DNA from: an uncultured Blautia sp.
GTDB lineage: Bacteria; Bacillota; Clostridia; Lachnospirales; Lachnospiraceae
Assembly (NCBI GenBank): GCA_900551075.1
Contig: URVB01000012.1
Location: forward strand, 23,465-87,464
Reading direction: 5' to 3'
DNA: 64,000 nt
Shown here: positions 1-7,945 of the stretch, piece after piece
Layout of the letters: each line of letters starts with the position of its first letter
How positions within the stretch are numbered: the stretch's first letter is position 1
Position numbers and translations under genes: made by a program
Notes under the pieces: generated by a model
The model's input: only the letters and a program-made list of their open reading frames with translations
What the model was told of the DNA's origin: nothing
The model's database searches: none

Positions 1-372
1 TGGTATCCTGATACAGGCATCCTGATGCTCCAGAAGAATCTCTTCCGGAATCCCGGCGCTCTCCTTCCCAAACATAATGTAGCAGTCTCCCTCAAACTCC
101 ACATCCGTATAAGTCCGCGGCGCCTTAGTCGTTGCATAATAAATCCTGGCACCCGGGTTTTTCTTCAGGAAATCCTCATAGTCCAGATATGTCGTCACGT
201 CCAAATCCTTCCAGTAATCCATTCCTGCACGCTTAATGGCTTTTTCATTAAGCTTGAAGCCAAGAGGCTCGATCAAATGAAGACGGGTTCCTGTTGCCAC
301 GCAGGTTCTCCCGATATTCCCTGTATTTGCCGGAATTTCCGGCTCATGCAGCACAATATTTAATCCTGCCAT
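1..372 (-). CDS. trmL: tRNA (cytidine(34)-2'-O)-methyltransferase TrmL, 3' part missing
   Basis: This gene starts at the ATG complementary to 370-372 and runs off the left edge, so only the first 124 residues are visible. The protein begins MAGLNIVLHEPEIPANTGNI, the typical N-terminus of the SpoU/SPOUT methyltransferase TrmL, followed by GRTCVATG and LIEPLGF. TrmL methylates the ribose 2'-oxygen of the wobble base in tRNA-Leu isoacceptors using S-adenosylmethionine, and acts as a cytosolic dimer. The later motif FGKESAGIPEEIL is also visible; the C-terminal knot with the SAM site lies mostly outside the window. The next gene upstream on the same strand ends 35 bases away, so the two may be co-transcribed. 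Confidence 0.9.
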   Translation of the reverse strand, partial: MAGLNIVLHEPEIPANTGNIGRTCVATGTRLHLIEPLGFKLNEKAIKRAGMDYWKDLDVTTYLDYEDFLKKNPGARIYYATTKAPRTYTDVEFEGDCYIMFGKESAGIPEEILLEHQDACIRIP

Positions 373-407
373 TCTCCTTTTCCTCCGATCGGATATCTGC
401 GAACGGT

Positions 408-1025
408 TCAACCATGTGATCTCCCGCATATTCCCGGAACCTTCAGAATCTCATCCTGCCCGGGGCGTTCCAGATATCGCGCATTTTCTCCGCTGTATAA
501 AAGGCGGTCATTTTCTCCGTTGGCCTGTCCGATCACAGACGCAGGAATCCCAAGTCTCCTATATTCCTGCACCAGCGGCTCCCCGCCGCGGATTCCAATG
601 AGGACCGCTCCCTGCGAAAGCAGCTTATAGGGATTCAGATCAAACCGCTCACAGATTTCGATCGTCTCCTGGCGGACAGGAATTTTGCGCAAATCCGCCC
701 GCAGCCCCACCCGGGATGCCTCTGCCATTTTCCAGAGTGCACGTAATACTCCGCCCTCACCCATGGCGCAGAGCGCACTTGCACCAGCCTGAAGGGCGGT
801 CTTCCACTCATCGGTTTCCTCACAGCATTTTTCTGTGTCAAAGCTCTTTGCGTCATGCAGAAAACCCTCCGAGAAAAAGCTTCGCAGATATTTATATCTT
901 TTTTCTGCAAGCAACGCCGTCCCCTTTCGCGCAATGTTCCCGGCAACGACCAGCTCGTCTCCGGCTGTCAGCCTGCCTGTGATCTCTGCCTGCAGCGCTT
1001 CCATTGCTCTTGGTCCAAGTCTCAT
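408..1025 (-). CDS. AIR synthase-related protein, C-terminal domain only
   Basis: The 205-residue protein resembles the C-terminal half of the PurM/HypE/ThiL/SelD superfamily. Residues 87-104 (AMGEGGVLRALWKMAEAS) match the 'D-x-T-E-G-G-v' region of that fold, and residues 129-145 (DLNPYKLLSQGAVLIGI) match the HypE-type 'NPLrLlSsGalL' stretch. The N-terminal AIRS domain, which carries most of the nucleotide-binding glycine-rich loop, is absent, so the usual ATP-dependent chemistry is doubtful. The start has a good ribosome binding site (AAAGGAG) overlapping the stop of the 34-residue gene upstream. Neighbours give no substrate. It may be a stand-alone regulatory or degenerate homologue; the specific function is not recognisable. 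Confidence 0.6.
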   Translation of the reverse strand: MRLGPRAMEALQAEITGRLTAGDELVVAGNIARKGTALLAEKRYKYLRSFFSEGFLHDAKSFDTEKCCEETDEWKTALQAGASALCAMGEGGVLRALWKMAEASRVGLRADLRKIPVRQETIEICERFDLNPYKLLSQGAVLIGIRGGEPLVQEYRRLGIPASVIGQANGENDRLLYSGENARYLERPGQDEILKVPGICGRSHG

Positions 1026-1036
1026 AGAACGCTCCT

Positions 1037-1141
1037 TTACAGCACTACGGACAGAATACTTGGAACTACCATCACCAGCACCAGAATAATTGCAATCACT
1101 GCTGTAACAATTTTGCGTTTCTTTGGATCAAACATTCCCAT
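1037..1141 (-). CDS. small single-pass membrane protein, 34 residues
   Basis: This short gene begins MGMFDPKKRKIVTAVIAIIL and ends in a hydrophobic stretch (residues 11-34). A basic KKRK cluster at 7-10 precedes the membrane segment, which suggests an N-in orientation. The ribosome binding site AGAGGTG lies 7 bases before the ATG. It sits in the gap between nth (7 bases upstream) and the AIR-synthase-like gene (11 bases downstream) on the same strand, so it is almost certainly translated from the same transcript. I recognise the general type, since small conserved basic-plus-transmembrane peptides are common in Clostridia, but I cannot name a function. Confidence 0.7.
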   Translation of the reverse strand: MGMFDPKKRKIVTAVIAIILVLVMVVPSILSVVL

Positions 1142-1147
1142 ATCGCT

Positions 1148-1777
1148 TCACCTCTTTTTATATTCCTTACAATACTTTGTCAGAAAACAGTCCTCACATT
1201 TCGGATTCCTGGCAAAACAGATCTGACGCCCAAATGTGATAATCTGTATATTATACAGAATCCAGTGATCCTTCGGGAGCACCTTCATCAGCTCATACTC
1301 GATTTTTTCCGGGTCCTCTTCCTTTGTCAAACCCAGTCTTTTGGAAATCCGCTTCACATGGGTATCCACCACTATACTCGGCTCATTGAAAATATTTCCC
1401 CGAATGACATTGGCCGTTTTGCGGCCCACGCCGGGAAGAGAAGTCAGCTCCTCCAGACCTTGCGGCACCTCTCCGCCGAACTCTTCGCAGATCATCCGGG
1501 CAGTGGCGAGGATGTTCTTCGCCTTGTTATGGTAAAAGCCTGTAGGCCTGATATCCTGCTCCAGCTCCTTAAGCTGTGCATTTGCAAAGGCTTCCATGGT
1601 CGGATATTTCCGAAACAGCTCCTTCGTCACAACATTGACCCTGGCATCTGTGCACTGGGCACTCAGCATCGTTGCGATCAAAAGCTGACCCGGATTCTCA
1701 TGGTTGAGATAGCACTTATATTCTCTTGTATATACCTCATCCAGAAGCTTCAGAATCTCTCCGGTTCGTTTTGTCAT
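1148..1777 (-). CDS. nth: endonuclease III (DNA glycosylase/AP lyase)
   Basis: Nth removes oxidised pyrimidines from DNA and nicks the abasic site in base excision repair. The 209-residue protein has the helix-hairpin-helix LPGVGRKTANV at 114-124 with the catalytic lysine K120, the catalytic aspartate D138 in VVDTHVKR, and four cysteines C187, C194, C197 and C203 spaced C-x6-C-x2-C-x5-C for the 4Fe-4S cluster. Length matches the family. The ATG overlaps the stop of the upstream radical SAM gene by four bases, so translation is probably coupled. Confidence 0.97.
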   Translation of the reverse strand: MTKRTGEILKLLDEVYTREYKCYLNHENPGQLLIATMLSAQCTDARVNVVTKELFRKYPTMEAFANAQLKELEQDIRPTGFYHNKAKNILATARMICEEFGGEVPQGLEELTSLPGVGRKTANVIRGNIFNEPSIVVDTHVKRISKRLGLTKEEDPEKIEYELMKVLPKDHWILYNIQIITFGRQICFARNPKCEDCFLTKYCKEYKKR

Positions 1778-3420
1778 AAAAATACCTCTTCTGTATATGC
1801 GTTATTGTTCAGCGGATTGCGTCTGGTATAATCAAACAGCACCGCCCGTTTATCCCGGAAGACCTCAATATGTGCGGTTTTGGGAATCCCCTGCGCTCTC
1901 AGGTATTCCCGGACTGCCTTTTCGTAGGGCTTCTGATCCGATTCAAAGGCCGGGCGGCTTTTCAGTTTTTCTCTGAGATACAGGTCATACAGCATCCATT
2001 CTGCCGTATCCTCTGCCGAAACCTCTGTACGCTCTTTTAAAAATTCCAACAGAATTTCGTATCGCCGCAGCCTGGAATGAAAAATCCCTCCATATCCTTT
2101 TTCTTCATAAAAACAGCCCAGCTCTTCATAAAAAGAAAAAGCATCTGCAAAAAACGGCTCCAGATAAGAAAGTGTATATTGGAACTGTCCACTATTATAA
2201 TACACTTCCACCATACTTTCCACCATTTTCAGCTTCAAAATTTCTCCGAAGGAAAGCCAGTTTGTGGATAAAACCTCATACGGCTCCCGCTCCTTATAGA
2301 GGATTTTGTACTGTCCGGCCTCCTTCTCCATTTGAGAGCCTTTTAGAACCTTCAGAAATCCAAGCTGAAGCTGCTGGGGCTTCATAGCATAAACATCGTT
2401 AAAGGAATTTCGGAAGCTTTCATAATCCTCATAAGGCAGTCCTGCAATCAGGTCCAGGTGCTGATGGATATTTCCGAAGCTGCGAACCGCCGCCACCGTT
2501 TCCGAAAGCCTTTTCAGATTCATCGTCCTGTGAATTGCCTGAATCGTCCGGGGATTCGTAGACTGTACACCGATTTCAAGCTGAATGAGTCCCGGACGCA
2601 TGGTCTGCATCAATGCAAGCTCATCCTCCCGAATCAGATCTGCTGCAATCTCAAAATGAAAATTCGTCACTCCATTGTCGTGCTCCGTAATATACCGCCA
2701 GATTGCCATGGCATGCTCATGCTTACAGTTAAAGGTACGGTCCACAAATTTCACCTGCGGCACCTTATGGTCTATAAAAAACTGCAGCTCTTTTTTGACC
2801 AGCTCCAGCTCCCGGAAGCGCAGCCTTTTATCTACCGAGGACAGGCAGTAGCTGCAGGAAAACGGACAACCGCGGCTGCTTTCATAATAAATAATCCTAT
2901 GTTCAAAGTCCCGAAGGTCTTTGTAAGCAAAGGGAATCCGGCTCAAATCCATAATCCGGCGCCATCCATTATGATGAATACCTGTTTCATCCCGATAGGC
3001 AATTCCCCTGATGCATGCAAGGCTTCCTGAGCCCTTTGCATAGTACCTGACCAATTCCAGAAAAGTCTCTTCTCCCTCTCCTATCAGAACTCCCGTCATC
3101 TGCGGATTCTCTTCCAAAAATCTCACGGCATCAAAAGAAACCTCCGGACCGCCGGCCCAAAAGCTCACGTCCGGAAGAATCTTTTTCAGGTCGTGCACCA
3201 GCTCCTTTACAAAGGAAATATTCCAGATATAGCAGGAAAAGCAGACCACTTCTGCCCTGCTTTTGTAAATATCCCGCAGAATATCATCCTTTAACTGATT
3301 GATGGTATACTCCCGCAGGAGAATATGCTCCCTGTATGAAGAAGCATAGGCCCGCAGATTATAAACCGCCGGATTCGAATGGATATACTTTGCATTGCAT
3401 GCCGCCAATAAAATCTTCAT
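1774..3420 (-). CDS. B12-binding-type radical SAM protein
   Basis: The 548-residue protein starts with a cobalamin-binding-like Rossmann region (residues 1-130, including WAGGPEVS near 88-95) and continues with a radical SAM core whose cluster cysteines are C185, C189 and C192 (CPFSCSYC). The C-terminal third has the helical extension found in DUF4080-type members. Such proteins usually carry out methylation or other radical modification, but the substrate of this subfamily is unknown to me. The N-terminal domain lacks an obvious D-x-H-x-x-G cobalamin motif, so B12 binding is only inferred. It overlaps nth by four bases and follows feoB by 12 bases, so it may be the tail of the feo transcript. 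Confidence 0.8.
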   Translation of the reverse strand: MKILLAACNAKYIHSNPAVYNLRAYASSYREHILLREYTINQLKDDILRDIYKSRAEVVCFSCYIWNISFVKELVHDLKKILPDVSFWAGGPEVSFDAVRFLEENPQMTGVLIGEGEETFLELVRYYAKGSGSLACIRGIAYRDETGIHHNGWRRIMDLSRIPFAYKDLRDFEHRIIYYESSRGCPFSCSYCLSSVDKRLRFRELELVKKELQFFIDHKVPQVKFVDRTFNCKHEHAMAIWRYITEHDNGVTNFHFEIAADLIREDELALMQTMRPGLIQLEIGVQSTNPRTIQAIHRTMNLKRLSETVAAVRSFGNIHQHLDLIAGLPYEDYESFRNSFNDVYAMKPQQLQLGFLKVLKGSQMEKEAGQYKILYKEREPYEVLSTNWLSFGEILKLKMVESMVEVYYNSGQFQYTLSYLEPFFADAFSFYEELGCFYEEKGYGGIFHSRLRRYEILLEFLKERTEVSAEDTAEWMLYDLYLREKLKSRPAFESDQKPYEKAVREYLRAQGIPKTAHIEVFRDKRAVLFDYTRRNPLNNNAYTEEVFL

Positions 3421-3432
3421 AAAACACTCCAG

Positions 3433-5430
3433 CTAACCCAAAATCATGCTTCCGGCCTGGAACACAAGCACTGCCGCAGCATATGCCAATCCAAGCTGAA
3501 ATAATACCATCCCCAAGGTAAACTTCCAGGAACTGCTCTCTTTTTTTATGGTTCCCACAGTTGCCATACACGGGGTATACAAAAGACAGAATACCATCAG
3601 CGCATAAGCATTGAGCATTCCGAAGCCATACTGTCCAAGAACCGTTGCCATCCGGGTCATTCCTGCTGCGGAATTGATATTGGAAATCCCAAATAATACA
3701 GCCATGCTGGAAACCACTACCTCCTTCGCAGAGAGGCCCGCAATCAGGGCAACTCCTATCTGCCACAAACCGAATCCCGCCGGAGCAAGAAGCGGCTCCA
3801 TCCAATGACCAAGCATCGCGCCAAAGCTGTCCTGAACATCTTTTACCATACCGTGAACGCCAAAATTCAGTACAAACCAAATAACTATGGATGCAACAAA
3901 AATCGTTGTACCGGCCTTACTCAGATAATCTTTCACCTTTTCCCATACATAGATTGCAATGGTACGGGCATTCGGCATTTTATATTCCGGAAGCTCCATA
4001 AGCAAACTGCCTGCGCTCTCTCCCTTTTTGAACCTTCCAATAACCAGAGCCAGCAGAATTGCAAGGATCAATCCCAATGCATACATGGAAAAGGCTGCAA
4101 CTGCCGCATAGTCCCCAAAAAATATAGAGGAAAACAGTACATAAATGGGAAGCCTCGCAGAACAGGACATAAACGGTGTCAAAAGCATTGTCCGCTTCCT
4201 GTCCTCTTCTTTTTCAAGGGTTCTGGTTGCCATCACAGCCGGAACCGTACAGCCGAAGCCCAGGACCATAGGCAGAAATGCTTTACCGGAAAGGCCAACC
4301 TTCCCCATAATGCCATCCATGACATAGGCAACCCTTGCCATATAGCCGCTGTCCTCCAGAATACCCAGGGCAAGAAACAAAATAAAGATATTCGGCAGGA
4401 AGGTCAGAATGCCGCCCACTCCCGCAATCACGCCATCCACTACCAGGGAAACCACCCAGTCAGAGGCATTCATCCTTGCGAGCAGTGCAGCAGCACCCTC
4501 CAGCAATGCATCCAACCCAATCTCAAAAATACCTTTTAAAGCGTCTCCAATCGTAAAGGTCAAAAAGAACACTAGTGCCATAATCCCAAGAAATACCGGA
4601 ACACCCCAGATACGGTGCGTCAGAAGGCAATCCACATTGTCTGTCTTCCCTTCCTTGGCAGAGTTTCGGTAAAACAGGACTTCTTCCACTACTTCTTCTA
4701 TGTAATCATATTTCCGGTTGATGATCTCTTTTTCATAGCTTCTGTCCAAAATTCCCGGCGCTTCCAAAGGATACTCCTTCATGGTTTCCTCGTCTGCTTC
4801 CAGAAGCTTGATCGCTGTCCAACGCAAATATTCCAGGGAGGGATATTTTGCTTTCAGCTTCTCCTGAAGCTCTGCGATCTTTCCTTCCAATTCATCGGAA
4901 TAGGTCACCACATTTCCATGAACCTCTTCTTCATAATGATGCTTGACCGCATGCAAAAGAACGTTCAATCCGCTCCTCTTCCTTGCCGAAACAGGAACCA
5001 CCGGGATATGTCCCAGCATCTCCGGAAGACGGTGGTTATCGATCTCCATGCCCCGTTCTTTGATAATATCCATCATATTCAATGCCAGAATAACCGGTTT
5101 CCCCAGTTCCAAAAGCTGCATGGTCAAATAAAAATTCCGCTCCATGGAAGAGGCATCCACCACATTGACGATTACGTCAATATCATCCTCCATAACACAC
5201 CGGCGGGATACCTTTTCCTCAATGGAATAAGAGGTTAGGCTGTATATGCCGGGCAAATCCACCAAATTGATCTTCTGTCCCTTATAATAAGCTGTTCCTT
5301 CCTTTTTTTCAACTGTAACTCCCGGCCAGTTGGCAACCTTTAGATTGGCTCCTGTCAAAGCGTTAAAAAGCGTTGTCTTTCCGCAGTTGGGATTTCCCAC
5401 AAAGGCTACCTGAATCACATGTTCATTCAT
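3433..5430 (-). CDS. feoB: ferrous iron transport protein B
   Basis: FeoB is the inner-membrane Fe(II) transporter with a cytosolic GTPase domain. The G1 loop GNPNCGKT lies at about 11-18, G3 is DLPGIYSL, and G4 is NMMD. About residues 280-660 hold the membrane region with two Gate repeats (for example LGFGCTVPA and YTPCMAT, each with the conserved cysteine). I chose the ATG complementary to 5428-5430, giving 665 residues, because GGAGG lies about 10 bases upstream and the protein begins MNEHVIQVAF. An upstream in-frame start seven codons earlier is less likely. It overlaps the feoA stop by eight bases, which indicates translational coupling. Confidence 0.97.
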   Translation of the reverse strand: MNEHVIQVAFVGNPNCGKTTLFNALTGANLKVANWPGVTVEKKEGTAYYKGQKINLVDLPGIYSLTSYSIEEKVSRRCVMEDDIDVIVNVVDASSMERNFYLTMQLLELGKPVILALNMMDIIKERGMEIDNHRLPEMLGHIPVVPVSARKRSGLNVLLHAVKHHYEEEVHGNVVTYSDELEGKIAELQEKLKAKYPSLEYLRWTAIKLLEADEETMKEYPLEAPGILDRSYEKEIINRKYDYIEEVVEEVLFYRNSAKEGKTDNVDCLLTHRIWGVPVFLGIMALVFFLTFTIGDALKGIFEIGLDALLEGAAALLARMNASDWVVSLVVDGVIAGVGGILTFLPNIFILFLALGILEDSGYMARVAYVMDGIMGKVGLSGKAFLPMVLGFGCTVPAVMATRTLEKEEDRKRTMLLTPFMSCSARLPIYVLFSSIFFGDYAAVAAFSMYALGLILAILLALVIGRFKKGESAGSLLMELPEYKMPNARTIAIYVWEKVKDYLSKAGTTIFVASIVIWFVLNFGVHGMVKDVQDSFGAMLGHWMEPLLAPAGFGLWQIGVALIAGLSAKEVVVSSMAVLFGISNINSAAGMTRMATVLGQYGFGMLNAYALMVFCLLYTPCMATVGTIKKESSSWKFTLGMVLFQLGLAYAAAVLVFQAGSMILG

Positions 5431-5653
5431 TTCCGTATCCCTCCACCTCAATACCGCCTGCGATATCCCGTCCTAAGGCCCAGCGGGTTCCCCGCACACG
5501 GATGATCGTAGAGCCGCTTTTTTTCTGATTGAGCACCTGCACTCTGGTTCCTTCCAAAATTCCCAATGCCTCCAGCCTTCGCTGTACCTTTTCTCTCTCT
5601 ATGATTCTTTTTACCTGGTACCATTTTCCCTTTTGTGTATCGAGAAGTGTCAT
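5423..5653 (-). CDS. feoA: ferrous iron transport protein A
   Basis: The 76-residue protein is a small SH3-like FeoA that supports FeoB at the membrane. It has the expected short beta-barrel pattern: RRLEALGILEGTRVQVLNQ followed by TIIRVRGTRWALGRDIAGGI, ending in VEGYGNE. Its stop overlaps the start of feoB, the usual feoAB arrangement. No Fur-type or DtxR-type operator was recognised upstream. A strong hairpin sits between it and trxA. Confidence 0.93.
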   Translation of the reverse strand: MTLLDTQKGKWYQVKRIIEREKVQRRLEALGILEGTRVQVLNQKKSGSTIIRVRGTRWALGRDIAGGIEVEGYGNE

Positions 5654-5681
5654 ATCCTTCCTCCTGCTAAAATTACGTCAA

Positions 5682-5724
5682 ACGGATGTCCGGACAATCC
5701 CTTTCGGAATCATCGGACATCCGT
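5682..5724. terminator. perfect 11-bp hairpin between trxA and feoA
   Basis: ACGGATGTCCG (5682-5692) pairs perfectly with CGGACATCCGT (5714-5724) across a 21-base loop. On the minus strand it lies just after trxA and is followed by TTTGACGTAATTTT, so the T-run is weak. It may end the trxB-trxA transcript or act as a leader structure for feoAB. Confidence 0.5.
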
Positions 5725-5752
5725 CCTTTACTCATCATACCATGCCGGATAC

Positions 5753-6055
5753 TCAGGCCTCCAAAAGCTTTTTCAGCGTATCCCTTGATGAAAGGCCGAC
5801 CAGACGGTTGACTTCTCTTCCCTCTTTGAATACGATCAAAGTCGGAATGCTCATCACCTGGAACTGCTGCGCAAGTCCCGGCTCCTGATCCACATCCACC
5901 TTGCCTACGGCATAGCCTTCCTCTGCAAGCTCCTCAACGATCGGTCCCTGACGCATACACGGACCGCACCAGGTTGCCCAAAAGTCCAAAAGTACCGGCT
6001 TTTCAGATTTCAATACCTCTGTTTCAAAATTCTGTGCTGTAATTGTTTTGGCCAT
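5753..6055 (-). CDS. trxA: thioredoxin
   Basis: Thioredoxin is a cytosolic dithiol protein that reduces protein disulfides. The redox motif WATWCGPC is visible, with cysteines at about residues 30 and 33, followed by the cis-proline region SIPTLIVFKEG. I chose the third methionine (MAKTITAQ) as the start because AAGGAG lies seven bases before it, while the first ATG almost touches that site. This gives 100 residues. It lies 73 bases after the TrxB-like gene on the same strand, so the pair probably forms one reduction system. Confidence 0.95.
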   Translation of the reverse strand: MAKTITAQNFETEVLKSEKPVLLDFWATWCGPCMRQGPIVEELAEEGYAVGKVDVDQEPGLAQQFQVMSIPTLIVFKEGREVNRLVGLSSRDTLKKLLEA

Positions 6056-6128
6056 AATCATTCTCCTTTTCTTCTCTTCTAATCATACCATGTTCTATAA
6101 GAATGTCCAGTATTTTATTACCCTATAC

Positions 6129-7034
6129 TCAGGAAGCCTTATGCCGTTTCCGCACATATTTTCCTGCACTGATTCCGGCCTGACAGCCTTCGTATACTGC
6201 CTTTGCCACCTGAAGCAGACCGCCTGTGCAGTCCCCGGCGGCAAACAGCCCCGGTATGGTGGTCGCCATCTCCTCATCCACCTTTATATTGCCTTTTTCG
6301 GTCAGCTCAGCGCCCATTTGCCGTGCAATCTCCGTACTTCCTGCCGTACCGATTGCCACAAATACGCCATCTGCCGGGTAAAAAGAGGCCTGTTCTGCGC
6401 CCGCTTCCTGTGCCACGACATCACTCTGCATACGGATACCGGTAACCTTCGCTTCTCCTTCAATTGCCTGGATTTTCATAGTATTCACTGCAATCGGATG
6501 CTCTCTGGAAAAATTCGGAGCCTCACCGTCTGTATAAATGGTCACTCCGGATGCCAGATTCGCCAGCTCCTGTGCCTCATGCAGGGCAAAATCGCTGCTT
6601 CCGAGTACCGCCACTTCCTTGCCTCTGTAAAAAAAAGCATCACAGACAGCACAGTAGCTGACACCCTTTCCCTCATATTCCTTTACGCCTGGAATCGGCG
6701 GCGCAGAACGCTTCCCTCCGGTTGCCAGGATCACACTTTCTGCCTCAAAAGTACCTGCTGTTGTTTGTACCTCAAAGGTATCAAAGCCTCCCATCCCAAG
6801 AACCTGTGCATCCAAAATCCGTACACCCAGAGCTTTGGCCTGAGCAATGCCGGTTTCAAACAGCTCTTTTCCGGATAAGGGTCTTTCCAAACCATAATAA
6901 TTTTCTATTTTTTCCGCCTTTTCCAAGGCACCGATTCCCTGATTGATAACCAATGGAGCCATATTCCCCCTGGCAGCATACAGAGCCGCGGAAATTCCTG
7001 CCGGTCCGGCTCCAATGATGATAAGTTTCTCCAT
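6129..7034 (-). CDS. thioredoxin reductase-like flavoprotein without NADPH motifs
   Basis: The 301-residue protein has the TrxB fold: FAD-binding GAGPAGISAALYAARG at 8-23, the second FAD stretch near 260-285 (GLFAAGDCTGG), and redox cysteines C128 and C131 in CAVCDAFF. In ordinary TrxB the NADPH domain has G-x-G-x-x-A and an HRR-x-x-x-R loop. Here the corresponding segments read GSSDFA (145-150) and IYTDGEAPNFSR (166-177), so the second glycine and the arginine cluster are missing. This pattern fits pyridine-nucleotide-independent reductases such as the ferredoxin-dependent FFTR type known from clostridia. It lies directly upstream of trxA. The electron donor is inferred. Confidence 0.85.
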   Translation of the reverse strand: MEKLIIIGAGPAGISAALYAARGNMAPLVINQGIGALEKAEKIENYYGLERPLSGKELFETGIAQAKALGVRILDAQVLGMGGFDTFEVQTTAGTFEAESVILATGGKRSAPPIPGVKEYEGKGVSYCAVCDAFFYRGKEVAVLGSSDFALHEAQELANLASGVTIYTDGEAPNFSREHPIAVNTMKIQAIEGEAKVTGIRMQSDVVAQEAGAEQASFYPADGVFVAIGTAGSTEIARQMGAELTEKGNIKVDEEMATTIPGLFAAGDCTGGLLQVAKAVYEGCQAGISAGKYVRKRHKAS

Positions 7035-7070
7035 AGCCAGTCACCTTCACCTTCTTTTCTCATTTTTTAT

Positions 7071-7076
7071 ATTATA
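7071..7076 (-). promoter_or_regulatory. -10 box for the trxB-like/trxA transcript
   Basis: On the minus strand the bases read TATAAT, 37 bases before the ATG. A -35 box at 17-base spacing is weak (TGGTAA), so only the -10 is convincing. Confidence 0.45.
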
Positions 7077-7109
7077 CTAAATTACTACAGAAATTACCAT
7101 GCCTATCAT

Positions 7110-7151
7110 AAAAAAATAAGAAAAGGGCCCAGACATGCCAAACCCTTTTCC
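7110..7151 (-). terminator. Rho-independent terminator of the pxp/acc operon
   Basis: On the minus strand GAAAAGGG pairs with CCCTTTTC around a 15-base loop and is followed by TTATTTTTTT. It lies 16 bases after the stop of pxpA and before the promoter of the trxB-like gene. Confidence 0.85.
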
Positions 7152-7166
7152 TGCCTTTATCTTTGA

Positions 7167-7934
7167 TCAAACAATTTCATCCAGGGAACGGATTTCGATT
7201 CCCTCTTTTGTCAGCGTTTCCCTGATTCTCTGTACAAAGGCAAGTGCCCTGGCACCATCTCCATGAACACAGACAGAGTCTGCCTGAATCGGAATATCCT
7301 TTCCGGTAACCGCTGCCACCTTTTTCTCCTTGATCATACGGATCACACGAGAAATCGCAATCTCTTCATCGGTGATCATCGCTCCCTCCTTACGTCTGTT
7401 CACAAGGCTGCCATCTTCCTCATAAGCACGATCCGCAAAGACCTCCAGCGCCGTGCGAAGCCCCATATCTTTCGCTGCATGCGCCAGCTCTCCACCGGAT
7501 AATGCCAAAACGATCAGGCTCTCGTCATACTCTGCGATTGCCCCGCAGATTGCTTTTGAAAGCTCATAATCCCCGGCCGCCATATTATAAAATGCGCCAT
7601 GCGGCTTCACATGCTGCATTTTCATCCCATGCACTCTGCAGAATGCATCCAGCGCCCCGAGCTGATAGAGTGTATATGCCTTAGCTTCTGCAGGAGAAAC
7701 ACTCATATTTCTTCTGCCGAAGCCCATGAGATCCGGAAAGCCCGGATGTGCACCCACACGAATTCCGGCCTCTTTTGCCATGGCAGTGGTCTTCTCCATT
7801 ACCAGAGGATCGGAAGCATGATAACCGCAGGCAACATTTGCTGAGGTAATCAGCGGGATAATCTTATCATCCATTCCCAGGGTATAGTTTCCGAAGCTTT
7901 CTCCCAAGTCACTGTTCAAATCTACCCGATACAT
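7167..7934 (-). CDS. pxpA: 5-oxoprolinase subunit A (LamB/YcsF family)
   Basis: PxpA works with PxpB and PxpC to hydrolyse 5-oxoproline to glutamate with ATP. The 255-residue protein begins VDLNSDLGESFG, contains GYHASDP, RVGAHPGFPDLMGFGRR and HVKPHGAFYN, and ends in the conserved region with CVHGDGARALAF, all hallmarks of the LamB/YcsF family. It is the last gene of a minus-strand operon, 11 bases after accC, and is followed by a clear terminator. The close link to a biotin carboxylase and a biotin carrier is discussed in the findings. Confidence 0.93.
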   Translation of the reverse strand: MYRVDLNSDLGESFGNYTLGMDDKIIPLITSANVACGYHASDPLVMEKTTAMAKEAGIRVGAHPGFPDLMGFGRRNMSVSPAEAKAYTLYQLGALDAFCRVHGMKMQHVKPHGAFYNMAAGDYELSKAICGAIAEYDESLIVLALSGGELAHAAKDMGLRTALEVFADRAYEEDGSLVNRRKEGAMITDEEIAISRVIRMIKEKKVAAVTGKDIPIQADSVCVHGDGARALAFVQRIRETLTKEGIEIRSLDEIV

Positions 7935-7945
7935 CAGAAATCCTC

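Noticed and set aside
3805..4539. A 244-codon plus-strand frame opposite feoB.
   Set aside because: Shadow of feoB with low-complexity His/Gln/Asn content.
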